A DNA stretch of 64,000 nucleotides from Rhizobium oryziradicis (GTDB lineage Bacteria; Pseudomonadota; Alphaproteobacteria; Rhizobiales; Rhizobiaceae), in contig NZ_MKIM01000033.1 of assembly GCF_001939045.1 (NCBI RefSeq), forward strand, positions 186,001 to 250,000, in the 5' to 3' direction. How positions within the stretch are numbered: the stretch's first letter is position 1; each line of letters begins with the position of its first letter. The position numbers were made by a program, and so were the translations under genes. Of the stretch, positions 46,455 through 55,177 are shown one piece after another. Under the pieces are notes generated by a model that saw only the letters and a list, made by a program, of their open reading frames with translations, was not told the DNA's origin and did no database searches.

Positions 46455-47164
46455 TATTGGGCGTAATGCAGCCCTACTTCTTTCCCTACCTTGGCCATTT
46501 TCAGCTGATCATGGCGACGGATCGATGGGTTGTTTTCGATCTTGTCCGATACAATCGCAAGAGTTGGATGAACCGCAATCGCATCTTGCACCCTACGGAC
46601 GGATGGCAATATGTGAGCGTTCCCGTAAGTGGACCGCAAGACCAATTGGTGAGCGCCGTTACCATGGTCGACCCCGACGCCGCGCTGCGACGTATTCAAG
46701 GACAGTTGGAACACTATCGCGGAAAAGCGCCCTACTTCCACGTCGTTCGCGACTTGGTCGACGCCGCCTTTGCGCGAACCAAAGGTGGCAAGCTGCGTGA
46801 CCTCAACATACAAACACTCTCTGTTGTCTGCGAGTTTTTGAACATCAGATTCGATTGGTGTATCGGATCGGAACTTGACCTTGATCTTTCCGGAGTTCAG
46901 CATGCAGGACAATGGGCGCTTGAGATTGCGGATGCCTTGAATTGCGTGCGCTACATCAACCCACCAGGTGGCAGGGATATCTTTCGTGTGGACGAGTGGA
47001 CCGCTAAAGGCATTGAGTTGCGTTTTATCAATCCTCCCGTTTTTCAATATCCAACAGGTCCTTACGAATACATAGAAAATCTTTCAATACTCGATGTATT
47101 GATGTGGAACAAGCGAGAATCAGTAAGAGAATTTATTGCCGGAAACATTCACGTAACAGAATAA
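46451..47164 (+). CDS. WbqC-like family protein
   Basis: The 237-residue protein has the WbqC signature ILGVMQPYFFPYLGHFQLI and later RKSWMNRNRI, common in surface-polysaccharide clusters. Its role is not well defined; acyl or amide transfer to aminosugars has been proposed for relatives. ATG 46451 overlaps the previous stop (ATGA). Confidence 0.85.
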   Translation: MILGVMQPYFFPYLGHFQLIMATDRWVVFDLVRYNRKSWMNRNRILHPTDGWQYVSVPVSGPQDQLVSAVTMVDPDAALRRIQGQLEHYRGKAPYFHVVRDLVDAAFARTKGGKLRDLNIQTLSVVCEFLNIRFDWCIGSELDLDLSGVQHAGQWALEIADALNCVRYINPPGGRDIFRVDEWTAKGIELRFINPPVFQYPTGPYEYIENLSILDVLMWNKRESVREFIAGNIHVTE

Positions 47165-47193
47165 TATCTGGATACCGAAAAGAGGGTGGATAC

Positions 47194-48906
47194 GTGTTTA
47201 AAAAAATCATTCGCTTGTTGCGCGGGACCAGCGATCATGACGTTTCCGAAGATTTTAATCCTGACTTTTATAAATCCCTCTACTCGGACTTGAATGGCGA
47301 GGACCCACTTATCCATTGGCGGCAGCAAGGACGGCGAGAAGGGCGTATTGGTAACATTCCGACGGAACTCCCCGCTTTTGATCCAGATTATTATCTTTCT
47401 CGGTACTCCGATGTCGGTATTGCCGGGGTAGACCCGTTTCATCATTGGCTGCGTTTTGGTCGGCTTGAGGGTCGGGTCGCTGCTTGGCCCGCGGATCAAG
47501 AGGGAAACTTTCCACGCTTGCGCCAAATGATCGAGCAATATAATTTTTTCGATCGGGAAACCTATCTCGCCAACTATCTAGAAGATATCTCCGAGGGACA
47601 CGACCCCCTTGATTATTATATTTCTGTTGGCCAGCATAACAGTCATAAGCCAAACAATATTTTTGATCCTCTTATTTATTTGCTGAATTATCCGGATGCC
47701 CATTATCTCGGACCGGTGCTACATTATCTAGAAAGACTGAGGAATGGTGAGGCGTCCATTGGAGACTTGTGTTACGCTTCTGTCTTTTCAGATATTCGTC
47801 AACAGATAAGCTGGCCGGGCTTCAATGTTCAATCGCAAGAATTAAAGGATCGCGATCGAAATCAGGGGATCGAACAATCCGAGGCTTTTGCCCAAGAGCA
47901 GGTATTGGAGTTCACGATTGACGACAAAAAGTATAGTCTTGTTGCGCCGTCTGCGGATGATTTATTTAACCGAATACGGGATGATCAAGCTTTTGCCCTA
48001 TCCCGATTGCCACACGGCTTCTGGGATGGGCTCCTGTACTTAAGTCATGCGCGCGATACTGTAACAGCTAAGATTGCTGTTCTTGCTCCAAAGCTGCAAT
48101 TGTCTGATGATGATCTTGATCGGCTAGCAGAGAGGGCTTGTGACACCATTTTGCCGGAGATGGGGATTTATCAGGAGAATTTTCTCCGTGAATTGTTTAA
48201 TGAAACGACGAGCAGTGAAGTGAGTAAGGATCACCTCCGCTCGGTGTCCTTCAAATGGCAGCCGACTGTGGAAAATCGAGTATTTGGCCGTACCGATACA
48301 ATGGGTGGCATGGAGCTCGATCAACTGAAATTCTTCTCAAAATATTTCAAGCCCGAACATTCCGTCTTCGAAGCAATGATTTGGAAACGTTGGGTATTTT
48401 CTGGTGACGTGATGCGATTGCCAGTCGAAGCCCGCGATAGGCCCGTTGTGCTGGTAGGCCCTGAACGTATGGCGGAATTGGGTATGCGATGGAAATTGCC
48501 ATGGTTCTCCCACGTCACGATACCTCTCATAAATCATGAGCGGCGCTATAGAAGTTATGAGCTACGCTATAGCATCCTGGAACAATGCAAAGATGCGGTG
48601 CAAGTCGCAAAAGCACTCGCTATTGAGAATGGAACAAAGAAGCCTCTGATTGTCTTTCAGGGTGGCTCATTTGCCTATTGGCTGATCGCGCGACTGCACA
48701 AATGGGATCCTAGTGTGTTCTATCTCGACTTCGGGCAATCCTTACATATCTGGTTTCTAGACAACCCCGAAGTCTTGGCCCCATGGTTGACATTCCATCC
48801 AAGGCTCATCATGGAAAATTGTAAACTTGATGAATTTTACGAGGGTTTAGGTATTCATTTGGCAGCACCTTTTGGCCTCTCCATGTCAGATGAACGGGAA
48901 CTTTAA
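47194..48906 (+). CDS. Repeat-containing protein, possible glycosyltransferase
   Basis: The 570-residue protein starts at a GTG at 47194 after GAGGGTGG. The N-terminal 150 residues hold three 35-40-residue repeats of the form FDPDYYLSRYSDV...GVDPFHHWLRFGRLEGR (residues about 20-60, 60-100, then weaker). The C-terminal half (VGPERMAELGMRWKLPWF, KPLIVFQGGSFAYWLIARLHK, VFYLDFGQSLHIW) resembles the nucleotide-sugar fold of GT-D-like transferases. Function is inferred. Base composition is more AT-rich than the upstream genes. Confidence 0.6.
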   Translation: MFKKIIRLLRGTSDHDVSEDFNPDFYKSLYSDLNGEDPLIHWRQQGRREGRIGNIPTELPAFDPDYYLSRYSDVGIAGVDPFHHWLRFGRLEGRVAAWPADQEGNFPRLRQMIEQYNFFDRETYLANYLEDISEGHDPLDYYISVGQHNSHKPNNIFDPLIYLLNYPDAHYLGPVLHYLERLRNGEASIGDLCYASVFSDIRQQISWPGFNVQSQELKDRDRNQGIEQSEAFAQEQVLEFTIDDKKYSLVAPSADDLFNRIRDDQAFALSRLPHGFWDGLLYLSHARDTVTAKIAVLAPKLQLSDDDLDRLAERACDTILPEMGIYQENFLRELFNETTSSEVSKDHLRSVSFKWQPTVENRVFGRTDTMGGMELDQLKFFSKYFKPEHSVFEAMIWKRWVFSGDVMRLPVEARDRPVVLVGPERMAELGMRWKLPWFSHVTIPLINHERRYRSYELRYSILEQCKDAVQVAKALAIENGTKKPLIVFQGGSFAYWLIARLHKWDPSVFYLDFGQSLHIWFLDNPEVLAPWLTFHPRLIMENCKLDEFYEGLGIHLAAPFGLSMSDEREL

Positions 48907-48991
48907 CAGCATTCTAGCCCCTGAATATTAAAGGGCACAGATATGACTTTGTTGCAGCGATCCCCATATTCCTGCGATCAGCCGACCATTT

Positions 48992-49092
48992 GGGCCTGTC
49001 GCAAATTTTCGCGCTTAACCCTATGCTGACCATCTGAAGAGTAATTCCGCCAGTAGGTAGTGCTGTCTGCAAAAATGTTTGCGACACGCCCC
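48992..49092. mobile_element. IS6-like miniature element with both ends
   Basis: A 101-bp segment flanked by 14-base inverted repeats GGGCCTGTCGCAAA and (inverted) GGGCGTGTCGCAAA, 13 of 14 matching. The left end continues in the end remnants at 36054 and 42294. No target duplication is visible. The right end overlaps the stop codon of the XRE gene. Confidence 0.7.
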
Positions 49093-49928
49093 TAAAACAC
49101 GGGGAGGTTTCTCACAAAATCAGCAGTTTCATGGGGGTGAATACGGGTAACCCTGATCAATTCATCGAAATGGCGTTGCATTTTGCGGATGGCTTCCGTG
49201 CTGTTGAGAACAAGATACATGCTGCCAATAAAAAGTGCAGCGCGCTGCGAGCCAAAAATGGTGTACGGCACAGAAAATCTTTCTTTTTCATTGAATAAAA
49301 ACAGTCGGAAGGACGGATAAAGTTCATTGATCAGATTGGACATATGCTGGAGCTGCGCTAGACGAGTCTCTCGCGTCAACCCACTCCACATGCCGCGCCC
49401 TTCAGCAAGTGCCTCCAACGTTTCGCGGGGCATACACACTTCCATGTCAGTTCCCGGTTGGCGGTTGTAATCCAGACGAAACGCCGTTTCACTTGCTTGC
49501 GCCATCACGTCCTGATGTGCCCCCAAGGCCTCGAAAGCGACAATTTCCGGCGTGCGAAGGAGGTCGGGAATGCGAGCAGGGACGTAACGGATTTTGGAGC
49601 CCGCAGCCTCTGCATGCCATTTCATCAAAAGTGTTTTCCCGTCATCAGCCCCTCCTTCCTCCATTTCAAAACTTGGTCGCAGCTCTGGCATCAAACCTTG
49701 ATCGTATGAAAGGCCCAGCAGCCAATCGAGCGTTACCGAATGGCGCTCGGCAATATTCAACAGCGTCTCGACACGTGGAAGCCGGGCCGAGTGACCCGAT
49801 AACAATTGCGATAACGCTGATCGATCAATGCCGATGGCTGCGGCAAAATCGGCCTGGCTTTCTCCGGCCCGGTCTACCAATTGGGTCAACCGGGCACGAA
49901 ACATATCTGCAAGAACACGCTTGTCCAC
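49092..49928 (-). CDS. XRE-family regulator with C-terminal sensor domain
   Basis: The 278-residue protein has an N-terminal HTH (ESQADFAAAIGIDRSALSQLLSGHSARLPRVETLLNIAERHSVTLDWLLGLS, residues 22-75) and a C-terminal domain without a recognised family (KWHAEAAGSKIRYVPARIPDLLRT). It is divergent from the desaturase gene, and its repressor site is the inverted repeat at 49973. The mini IS6 element abuts its stop. Confidence 0.85.
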   Translation of the reverse strand: MDKRVLADMFRARLTQLVDRAGESQADFAAAIGIDRSALSQLLSGHSARLPRVETLLNIAERHSVTLDWLLGLSYDQGLMPELRPSFEMEEGGADDGKTLLMKWHAEAAGSKIRYVPARIPDLLRTPEIVAFEALGAHQDVMAQASETAFRLDYNRQPGTDMEVCMPRETLEALAEGRGMWSGLTRETRLAQLQHMSNLINELYPSFRLFLFNEKERFSVPYTIFGSQRAALFIGSMYLVLNSTEAIRKMQRHFDELIRVTRIHPHETADFVRNLPVF

Positions 49929-49972
49929 TTTTCACCCATTTGGTTACAATTATCATCATTCTAAATAAATCA

Positions 49973-49995
49973 TGACCAAATTCAACAATTGGTCA
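49973..49995. promoter_or_regulatory. Inverted repeat between XRE regulator and desaturase
   Basis: TGACCAA and TTGGTCA arms flank a short AT-rich centre (23 bp in all). A third TTGGT-type motif (TTTGGTTACAA) lies next to the XRE start. This looks like an operator for the XRE protein. Confidence 0.55.
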
Positions 49996-50062
49996 CCATA
50001 AACTCATTGTGCGACGCACACGCGAATGAGACCCTGAGGCCAATGGGCATCAAGGGTATAAG

Positions 50063-51025
50063 ATGACAAACAGAACCAACACAGAATTTCCGACGTCGCC
50101 GAATTCGGGCTATGTCAGAAATCCCCATCGTATTGAATGGCCAACATTAGCGCTGCTGGCGGCCTGCTACAGCCTGTGGATCTGTGCGGGATATGCTGTT
50201 TTTCCTGCGTTTCCCTTGCTTTCCCTTGTGATGATGGGAATTGCGGTGGCGCTTTATTCTTCACTTCAACATGAAGTTCTGCACGGCCATCCCACACGCA
50301 ATGCACGGTTTAACGAGGCACTTGTTTTCCTGCCTATTGGTATTTTTTACCCCTACCGCAGCTATAAGCGGACGCATTTGCAGCATCATGCAGACGAACG
50401 TCTGACAGACCCTTTCGATGACCCGGAGAGCTATTATCGAGCCGTGGCGGATTGGGAGAAAATGCCATCATTTCTGAAGATCCTTCTTGCCTGGAACAAT
50501 TCATTCACAGGTCGTCTGGTGATTGGGCCGCCGCTGATGGTTATTGGTTTCACAATGGCAGAATGGCGCAAGATCTTCCTTGGGGATCGTCGGGTCATGT
50601 ACGCATGGTTGTTACATCTCGCGGGTCTCATACCCACGCTGCTCATCATCGCCTTTGTGTTTGGCATTCCGCTTTGGCTCTACGTCAGTGTCGCCGCCTA
50701 TCTCGGCATTTCCATCATCGCCATTCGTTCCTATTGTGAGCATCAATGGGCGGATCGGCCGGATGGACGAACAATTATCGTTGAAAACTCGATTCTTGCG
50801 CCGTTGTTTCTTTTTAATAATTTGCACTTCGTGCATCACAAAATGCCAACAGCTGCCTGGTACCAATTGCCGTCGCTCTATCAAGCGAGAAGAGCCGAGT
50901 GGCAGCAGATGAATGATGGCTATGTCTATCGCAATTACTTCGACGTGTTTCGTGCCTTTGCTTTCAAGGCGAAGGAGCCAGTCGCGCATCCGGTATTGCG
51001 ACGCGATGGAGGATCACAAACGTGA
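50063..51025 (+). CDS. Membrane fatty-acid desaturase-type diiron enzyme
   Basis: The 320-residue protein has the three histidine boxes of membrane desaturases and hydroxylases: HEVLHGH (about residue 73), HLQHHADE and HFVHHKMP near residue 260, plus about five helices. It would oxidise an alkyl or N-alkyl substrate with oxygen. The actual substrate is not fixed by sequence. Its stop overlaps the PhnD-like gene. Confidence 0.85.
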   Translation: MTNRTNTEFPTSPNSGYVRNPHRIEWPTLALLAACYSLWICAGYAVFPAFPLLSLVMMGIAVALYSSLQHEVLHGHPTRNARFNEALVFLPIGIFYPYRSYKRTHLQHHADERLTDPFDDPESYYRAVADWEKMPSFLKILLAWNNSFTGRLVIGPPLMVIGFTMAEWRKIFLGDRRVMYAWLLHLAGLIPTLLIIAFVFGIPLWLYVSVAAYLGISIIAIRSYCEHQWADRPDGRTIIVENSILAPLFLFNNLHFVHHKMPTAAWYQLPSLYQARRAEWQQMNDGYVYRNYFDVFRAFAFKAKEPVAHPVLRRDGGSQT

Positions 51026-51804
51026 CATCAAACGTCAAATGGATTGCCGCACTGCCGATGTACGATTGGCCTGAATTGCGCAGCGAGACTGATGCCCTTT
51101 GGGCCAGCATGCGCCGCCGATTTCTCGATCACGGTATTGATGCCCCCGAAAATCTCGTCCGTCGTAACGCCGATATGCCGCCTGTTCCCGGTGGCATTCG
51201 AAGCAAAGATGGAACCGTCATCGCCGCAGATCCTGCCACACTTGATCCCGATGCTTTCGACTTAGCGGTTTTGTGGCGACATCCGGGCCTGCTTGTTGCC
51301 AATACCTGTTGGGGACCCATGGAGTTTGGTCTGAAAGACCACGTTCAGGTGATCGGACAGAGTGATTACCAAGGGGTTGAGGGTGGTAAGGGAGAATTCT
51401 ATTGCAGCGCCATCATTGCCAGAAAAGGTGATGGCGAAGAAGAGATTGCTCCCTCATCGGTTGGCGACGCACTCTTGCCGCTGGATTTCTTTCGACAGAA
51501 AATTTTGGCATTTAACGACCCAATATCCTTATCAGGCTACCTCAGTCTAAAGCGGGATCTCAAGGCGCTCGGTGAGAGCCTGGAGGTGTTTGCAAATCGT
51601 CTTGAAACAGGTGCCCACCGGGCTAGTGTCACAGCAGTTGCCAGGGGGCAGGCCGATATTGCCGCCATTGACTGTAAGTCCTGGATGCTTGCGCAACGCT
51701 ATGAGCCTGCTGCAAAAGAGCTTCGCGTCATCGGCTGGACGGCACACCGTAAGGGTCTGCCGTTTATTCGCGCCAAAGGTATCAGCCTGCCGTTCGGACT
51801 ATGA
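51022..51804 (+). CDS. PhnD/SsuA/transferrin-family protein without signal peptide
   Basis: The 260-residue periplasmic-binding-type fold (PhnD-like) has ANTCWGPMEFGLKDHVQVIG and GQADIAAIDCKSWMLAQRY. A GTG start overlaps the desaturase stop. Unlike true binding proteins it has no signal peptide (starts MTSNVKWIAALPMYDWPEL), so it may act in the cytoplasm as a carrier or enzyme partner of the desaturase. It is convergent with the lyase gene. Confidence 0.75.
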   Translation: MTSNVKWIAALPMYDWPELRSETDALWASMRRRFLDHGIDAPENLVRRNADMPPVPGGIRSKDGTVIAADPATLDPDAFDLAVLWRHPGLLVANTCWGPMEFGLKDHVQVIGQSDYQGVEGGKGEFYCSAIIARKGDGEEEIAPSSVGDALLPLDFFRQKILAFNDPISLSGYLSLKRDLKALGESLEVFANRLETGAHRASVTAVARGQADIAAIDCKSWMLAQRYEPAAKELRVIGWTAHRKGLPFIRAKGISLPFGL

Positions 51805-51820
51805 CTTTGCGCAAGACGAC

Positions 51821-53305
51821 CTAAAGCGGCTCCTTCTCGCGCAAAAGCGCCCGTACCCCCTCGATGTCCATTGCCAGCGGCCGGTCGTCTGAATAAGGCA
51901 GAACGTGTTCACGAAGCATCCTGTGCAGAGCGTTGGTTCCCGCTGCACGATCACCAAGATCGCTCAAAAAATCATGGGCTTGTACGGCGGCCATCCATTC
52001 GATCGCAAAAATATATTCTGCATTATCAAGAACTGCGAGCAGTTTGTTTGCGGCTGCCGTAGGATGCGCCAGAAAGTCCTCCTGCAAGCCGGATGTCAAT
52101 CCGCCGTCGGTGGAAGCTGGCGCTGCAAGGCGGCGGTTGTCCCCAACCAGGGCTGCTGCCGTGTATTGGGCGATCATAAAGCCCGATTGGGTCCCCGCAT
52201 CGGAGGCGAGAAAGGGCGGAAGGCCGCTCACCAGTGGATTGACCAGACGGTCGACGCGGCGCTCACTCATCGCCGCGATCTGCGCAATCGCAATCGCCAG
52301 GCTGTCAGCCGCTTGACCCAATGCCGGTGCAACGGCATGGGCTTGTGAAGCAATAAGCGGCTGTTCGACCGTGCCCATAAGTGCCGGATTATCGGTGACA
52401 GACGCCAGTTCACGGTTAACAATGGAAGCAGATATTTCAAACACATCACGAGCAGCGCCATGGGCTTGCGGCACGGCCCGAAGACTTAAAGCATCCTGAG
52501 TTCTTTTGCCATGCGCTGCTGCAATCAGGCCGCTACCCTGGAGTCTCGTCCGAAGCGACGCGCCGACCTCTGCGATGCCTTTTGAGGGGCGCAATGCAAG
52601 AACGCTTTCATTGAACGCATCCATCTGCCCACCCACCGCCTCAAGCGTGAGAGCTGCAATGGCGTCGGCCCAGTCGAGCAGGTGAGCAGCACGATTCAGC
52701 GCCATACAGGACAAGCCTGTTGCGCAAGATGTACCATTCACCAAGCTCAGCCCCTCCTTGGCACCCAGAACCAAGGGCTCAAGACTCATTTCCGCCAAAG
52801 CCTCGCGGCCGCTGAGAAGACGACCTCCCATACGAGCCTGACCCTCACCGATCAGCACCAAAGCTGTGTGAGCATTGTGGGTGAGGTAGCCCGCCGAGCC
52901 CCGTGACGGCACGATCGGGATGCAGTCACGCTCCAGAAATGTTGATAGGTTTGCAACAATTTCGCGCCGGACGCCGGAATAACCATGGGCGAAATTGGCA
53001 ATCTGCGCAGCGATAATGGCCCGCACCTCCGGCGCATCCAAATGAGGTCCAATGCCGCATGCGTGGCTGAGCACAATTCCGCGCGAAAGCTTGCCTTGGG
53101 TTGTGCGGTCAACCACAGTATCCGAGAGGGCACCCACGCCTGTGTTTATCCCATAGGCGCGGACACCCACGGCCACGATGGCATCGAGAATCTGGCTTGC
53201 CCGATCGATACGTTCATAGGCATTTTCCGAGACATGCAGCGCTTCTCCTTTGCCGACGCGCGCAATAGAGCGCCAATCCAGCCCGCCATCAAGAAGAACG
53301 GTCAT
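51821..53305 (-). CDS. HAL/PAL-family lyase lacking the MIO tripeptide (ergothionase-like candidate)
   Basis: The 494-residue member of the histidine ammonia-lyase family has the catalytic Tyr loop YGINTGVG (Tyr51) and KEGLSLVNGTSCATG, TQDALSLR and LTSGLQED. In HutH the MIO group forms from Ala-Ser-Gly in GSVGASGDLAP. Here the aligned stretch is GSAGYLTHNA (residues 136-145), so exactly three residues are gone. HutH QEDH reads QEDF (408-411) and Tyr280 of HutH is replaced. Ergothionase, a trimethylamine-eliminating family member, is also described as MIO-free. The gene ends the operon 51 bp after the GntR gene. Confidence 0.8.
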   Translation of the reverse strand: MTVLLDGGLDWRSIARVGKGEALHVSENAYERIDRASQILDAIVAVGVRAYGINTGVGALSDTVVDRTTQGKLSRGIVLSHACGIGPHLDAPEVRAIIAAQIANFAHGYSGVRREIVANLSTFLERDCIPIVPSRGSAGYLTHNAHTALVLIGEGQARMGGRLLSGREALAEMSLEPLVLGAKEGLSLVNGTSCATGLSCMALNRAAHLLDWADAIAALTLEAVGGQMDAFNESVLALRPSKGIAEVGASLRTRLQGSGLIAAAHGKRTQDALSLRAVPQAHGAARDVFEISASIVNRELASVTDNPALMGTVEQPLIASQAHAVAPALGQAADSLAIAIAQIAAMSERRVDRLVNPLVSGLPPFLASDAGTQSGFMIAQYTAAALVGDNRRLAAPASTDGGLTSGLQEDFLAHPTAAANKLLAVLDNAEYIFAIEWMAAVQAHDFLSDLGDRAAGTNALHRMLREHVLPYSDDRPLAMDIEGVRALLREKEPL

Positions 53306-53356
53306 GCATTTCTCCAGTATTGAAATCTGTGAGATTACCAGACATCGGTCCAGGTC

Positions 53357-54100
53357 TCACGTGCTGCTATAAAGACGATAGCGACTGCCGGGATAGAGCA
53401 GACGAACGGAAGAGACGACGCCTTCTGTCGACCATGTTCTGCGTCGAACAAGCAGGCATGGCTCGGTTTTTGAAATTGCCAACAGCTTGCATTCCCAAGG
53501 CTCCGCCTTGACCGCTTCTATATGCTGTTCTGCTTTGACGATGGGTGCCGCCATCATCAGATACCGGTTCGGTGTCGTGACATTAAAGTCCAGATTGATG
53601 TAATCGGGCGCACACACGGGATTTACAAATCGATCTTCGATCTGCATCGGAATGCCGTCTTCGGCATGCACAATAACAGAATGCGCAACAGAGCTGTTGC
53701 ATGGAACAGCAAGTGCTTCTGCAAGCTCAGGACCACAGGTTTCGAGCTGAAGAAGAAAGACCATTGCGCTGTGAGTGCCACCGTTGCGGCTAATCTCATC
53801 GGCAATGTTGGGCACAGTTTGAAACTGCGATGTGCGCTTGTTGGTTGAAACAAAAGAGCCCTTGCCTCGCACCCGTACCACAAGGCCTTCGTCGGCCAGC
53901 TCGCGCAAGGCACGATTAGCGGTCATACGGCTCACGCCGAGAATATCGACGAGTTCGTTTTCGGATGGAACGCGCTGACCAATCTTCCATTCACCGGATT
54001 CGACGCGGCTGCGAACATAATCCTTCAATTTTACATAGAGAGGGGCAGCCGAAATAGGCTCCTCCCGTTCGTCCTCGGCCGTTTGCTGTACCAATGGCAT
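53357..54100 (-). CDS. GntR-family regulator, HutC subfamily
   Basis: The 247-residue protein has an N-terminal winged helix (SENELVDILGVSRMTANRALRELADEGLVVRVRGKGSFV) and a UTRA ligand domain that ends SSVRLLYPGSRYRLYS, typical of HutC. HutC repressors sense urocanate. The ligand here could be a related thiourocanate or an N-methyl histidine derivative. It lies between the binding-protein gene and the lyase gene. The ATG at 54100 was chosen to match family length. Confidence 0.9.
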   Translation of the reverse strand: MPLVQQTAEDEREEPISAAPLYVKLKDYVRSRVESGEWKIGQRVPSENELVDILGVSRMTANRALRELADEGLVVRVRGKGSFVSTNKRTSQFQTVPNIADEISRNGGTHSAMVFLLQLETCGPELAEALAVPCNSSVAHSVIVHAEDGIPMQIEDRFVNPVCAPDYINLDFNVTTPNRYLMMAAPIVKAEQHIEAVKAEPWECKLLAISKTEPCLLVRRRTWSTEGVVSSVRLLYPGSRYRLYSST

Positions 54101-54172
54101 TGTTTTACCGGATATTTTCTGCGTTACGATCCATCGCGATGAACCAATCTGGTTGCACAATACACATGGTTT

Positions 54173-54198
54173 TTGGCAGGCACCAGAGTGCCTGCCAA
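54173..54198. terminator. Hairpin after the binding-protein gene
   Basis: TTGGCAGGCAC and GTGCCTGCCAA form an 11-bp stem with a CAGA loop, 7 bp after the binding-protein stop. There is no T run, so it may limit expression of the downstream GntR and lyase genes instead of ending the transcript. Confidence 0.55.
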
Positions 54199-54204
54199 CA
54201 GTCC

Positions 54205-55116
54205 TCAGTTCAGCTTTTGCTTGGTAAGCCAGTCTCCAGCCACAACATCGAAACTGTCATGATTGCCCAGGCGACCATTCATCTCGATGAGATCCTGGGT
54301 GGTGAGCGCAGCAGATACCGCATCCAGCGTCTTTGTTACGACGTCATTGATTTTCGGAGTGGCGATCACAGGAACCACGTTCTGAGCCGGAAAGAGGTTT
54401 TTGACATCTTCCAACACAACCAGATTGTTTTGTGCAATGGCTGGATCGGTTGAAAACAGGTTCGCAGCCTGTATCTGATCATTGACAAGCGCCGACAGCG
54501 TCAAAGGACCACCGACGTCAAGTGCCTTGAACGACTTGAACTCCAAGCCATACACATCCTTCAAACCAACGATGCCTTCCTTGCGTGTTTTCCATTCCGG
54601 TGGGCCACCGAGCACCAGCTGCGAGGCGACGGGTGCAAGATCACCGATTGTCTTCAATTTGTATTTATCAGCCGTCGCGCGGGTCACGGCAACACCGTCT
54701 GAATCCTGCGCTGGTGATGGAGTTAACATCGAAACCCCCTTCGGCAAGGCTGCCTTCAGGGCCTTCGCCACATCTTCAGGCGCATGGGCGGTCGCGTTTT
54801 TGTCGAGATAGCTCAATGCTGCACCGGCGTATTCCGGCAAAAGATCGATTGAGCCGTCAAGCAGCGCCGGCATATAAACTTCCCGACTGCCAATGTTCAA
54901 TTTTGTTTCAACCGCGACACCCTTGGCTTTCAGCGCCTGGGCATAAATAGTCGCCAAAAGTTGGCTTTCGGGAAAATCGGCGGAACCGATGATGATTGTC
55001 TTCGAATCCGACCGCGCAGCGGGGGCTGCGAGAGGGTCATTGGCGGCAAATGCGGAGGGCACTGAGAGGGTCATAAGCGCCAATGCGCTGAAGGCAGTAA
55101 TAATCCTGAATGCCAT
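54205..55116 (-). CDS. Quaternary-amine ABC importer, binding protein (OpuC/ProX type)
   Basis: The 303-residue protein has a signal peptide (MAFRIITAFSALALMTLSVPSAFA) and the mature start KTIIIGSADFPESQLLATIYAQAL, typical of the OpuAC glycine-betaine fold. SIDLLPEYAGAALSYLD is the conserved second block. This family binds betaines, choline, carnitine or, in EgtU proteins, ergothioneine. The ATG at 55116 follows AGGAG. Confidence 0.88.
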   Translation of the reverse strand: MAFRIITAFSALALMTLSVPSAFAANDPLAAPAARSDSKTIIIGSADFPESQLLATIYAQALKAKGVAVETKLNIGSREVYMPALLDGSIDLLPEYAGAALSYLDKNATAHAPEDVAKALKAALPKGVSMLTPSPAQDSDGVAVTRATADKYKLKTIGDLAPVASQLVLGGPPEWKTRKEGIVGLKDVYGLEFKSFKALDVGGPLTLSALVNDQIQAANLFSTDPAIAQNNLVVLEDVKNLFPAQNVVPVIATPKINDVVTKTLDAVSAALTTQDLIEMNGRLGNHDSFDVVAGDWLTKQKLN

Positions 55117-55177
55117 GCGAGCTTCTCCTTTTGGTTGGGTCAAAATCTTGTCTGTGGGGTGGAAAGACAATCTTGTG

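Noticed and set aside
52682..53323. Short plus-strand frames in the lyase gene
   Set aside because: Shadows of the minus-strand lyase; no ribosome sites or domains.
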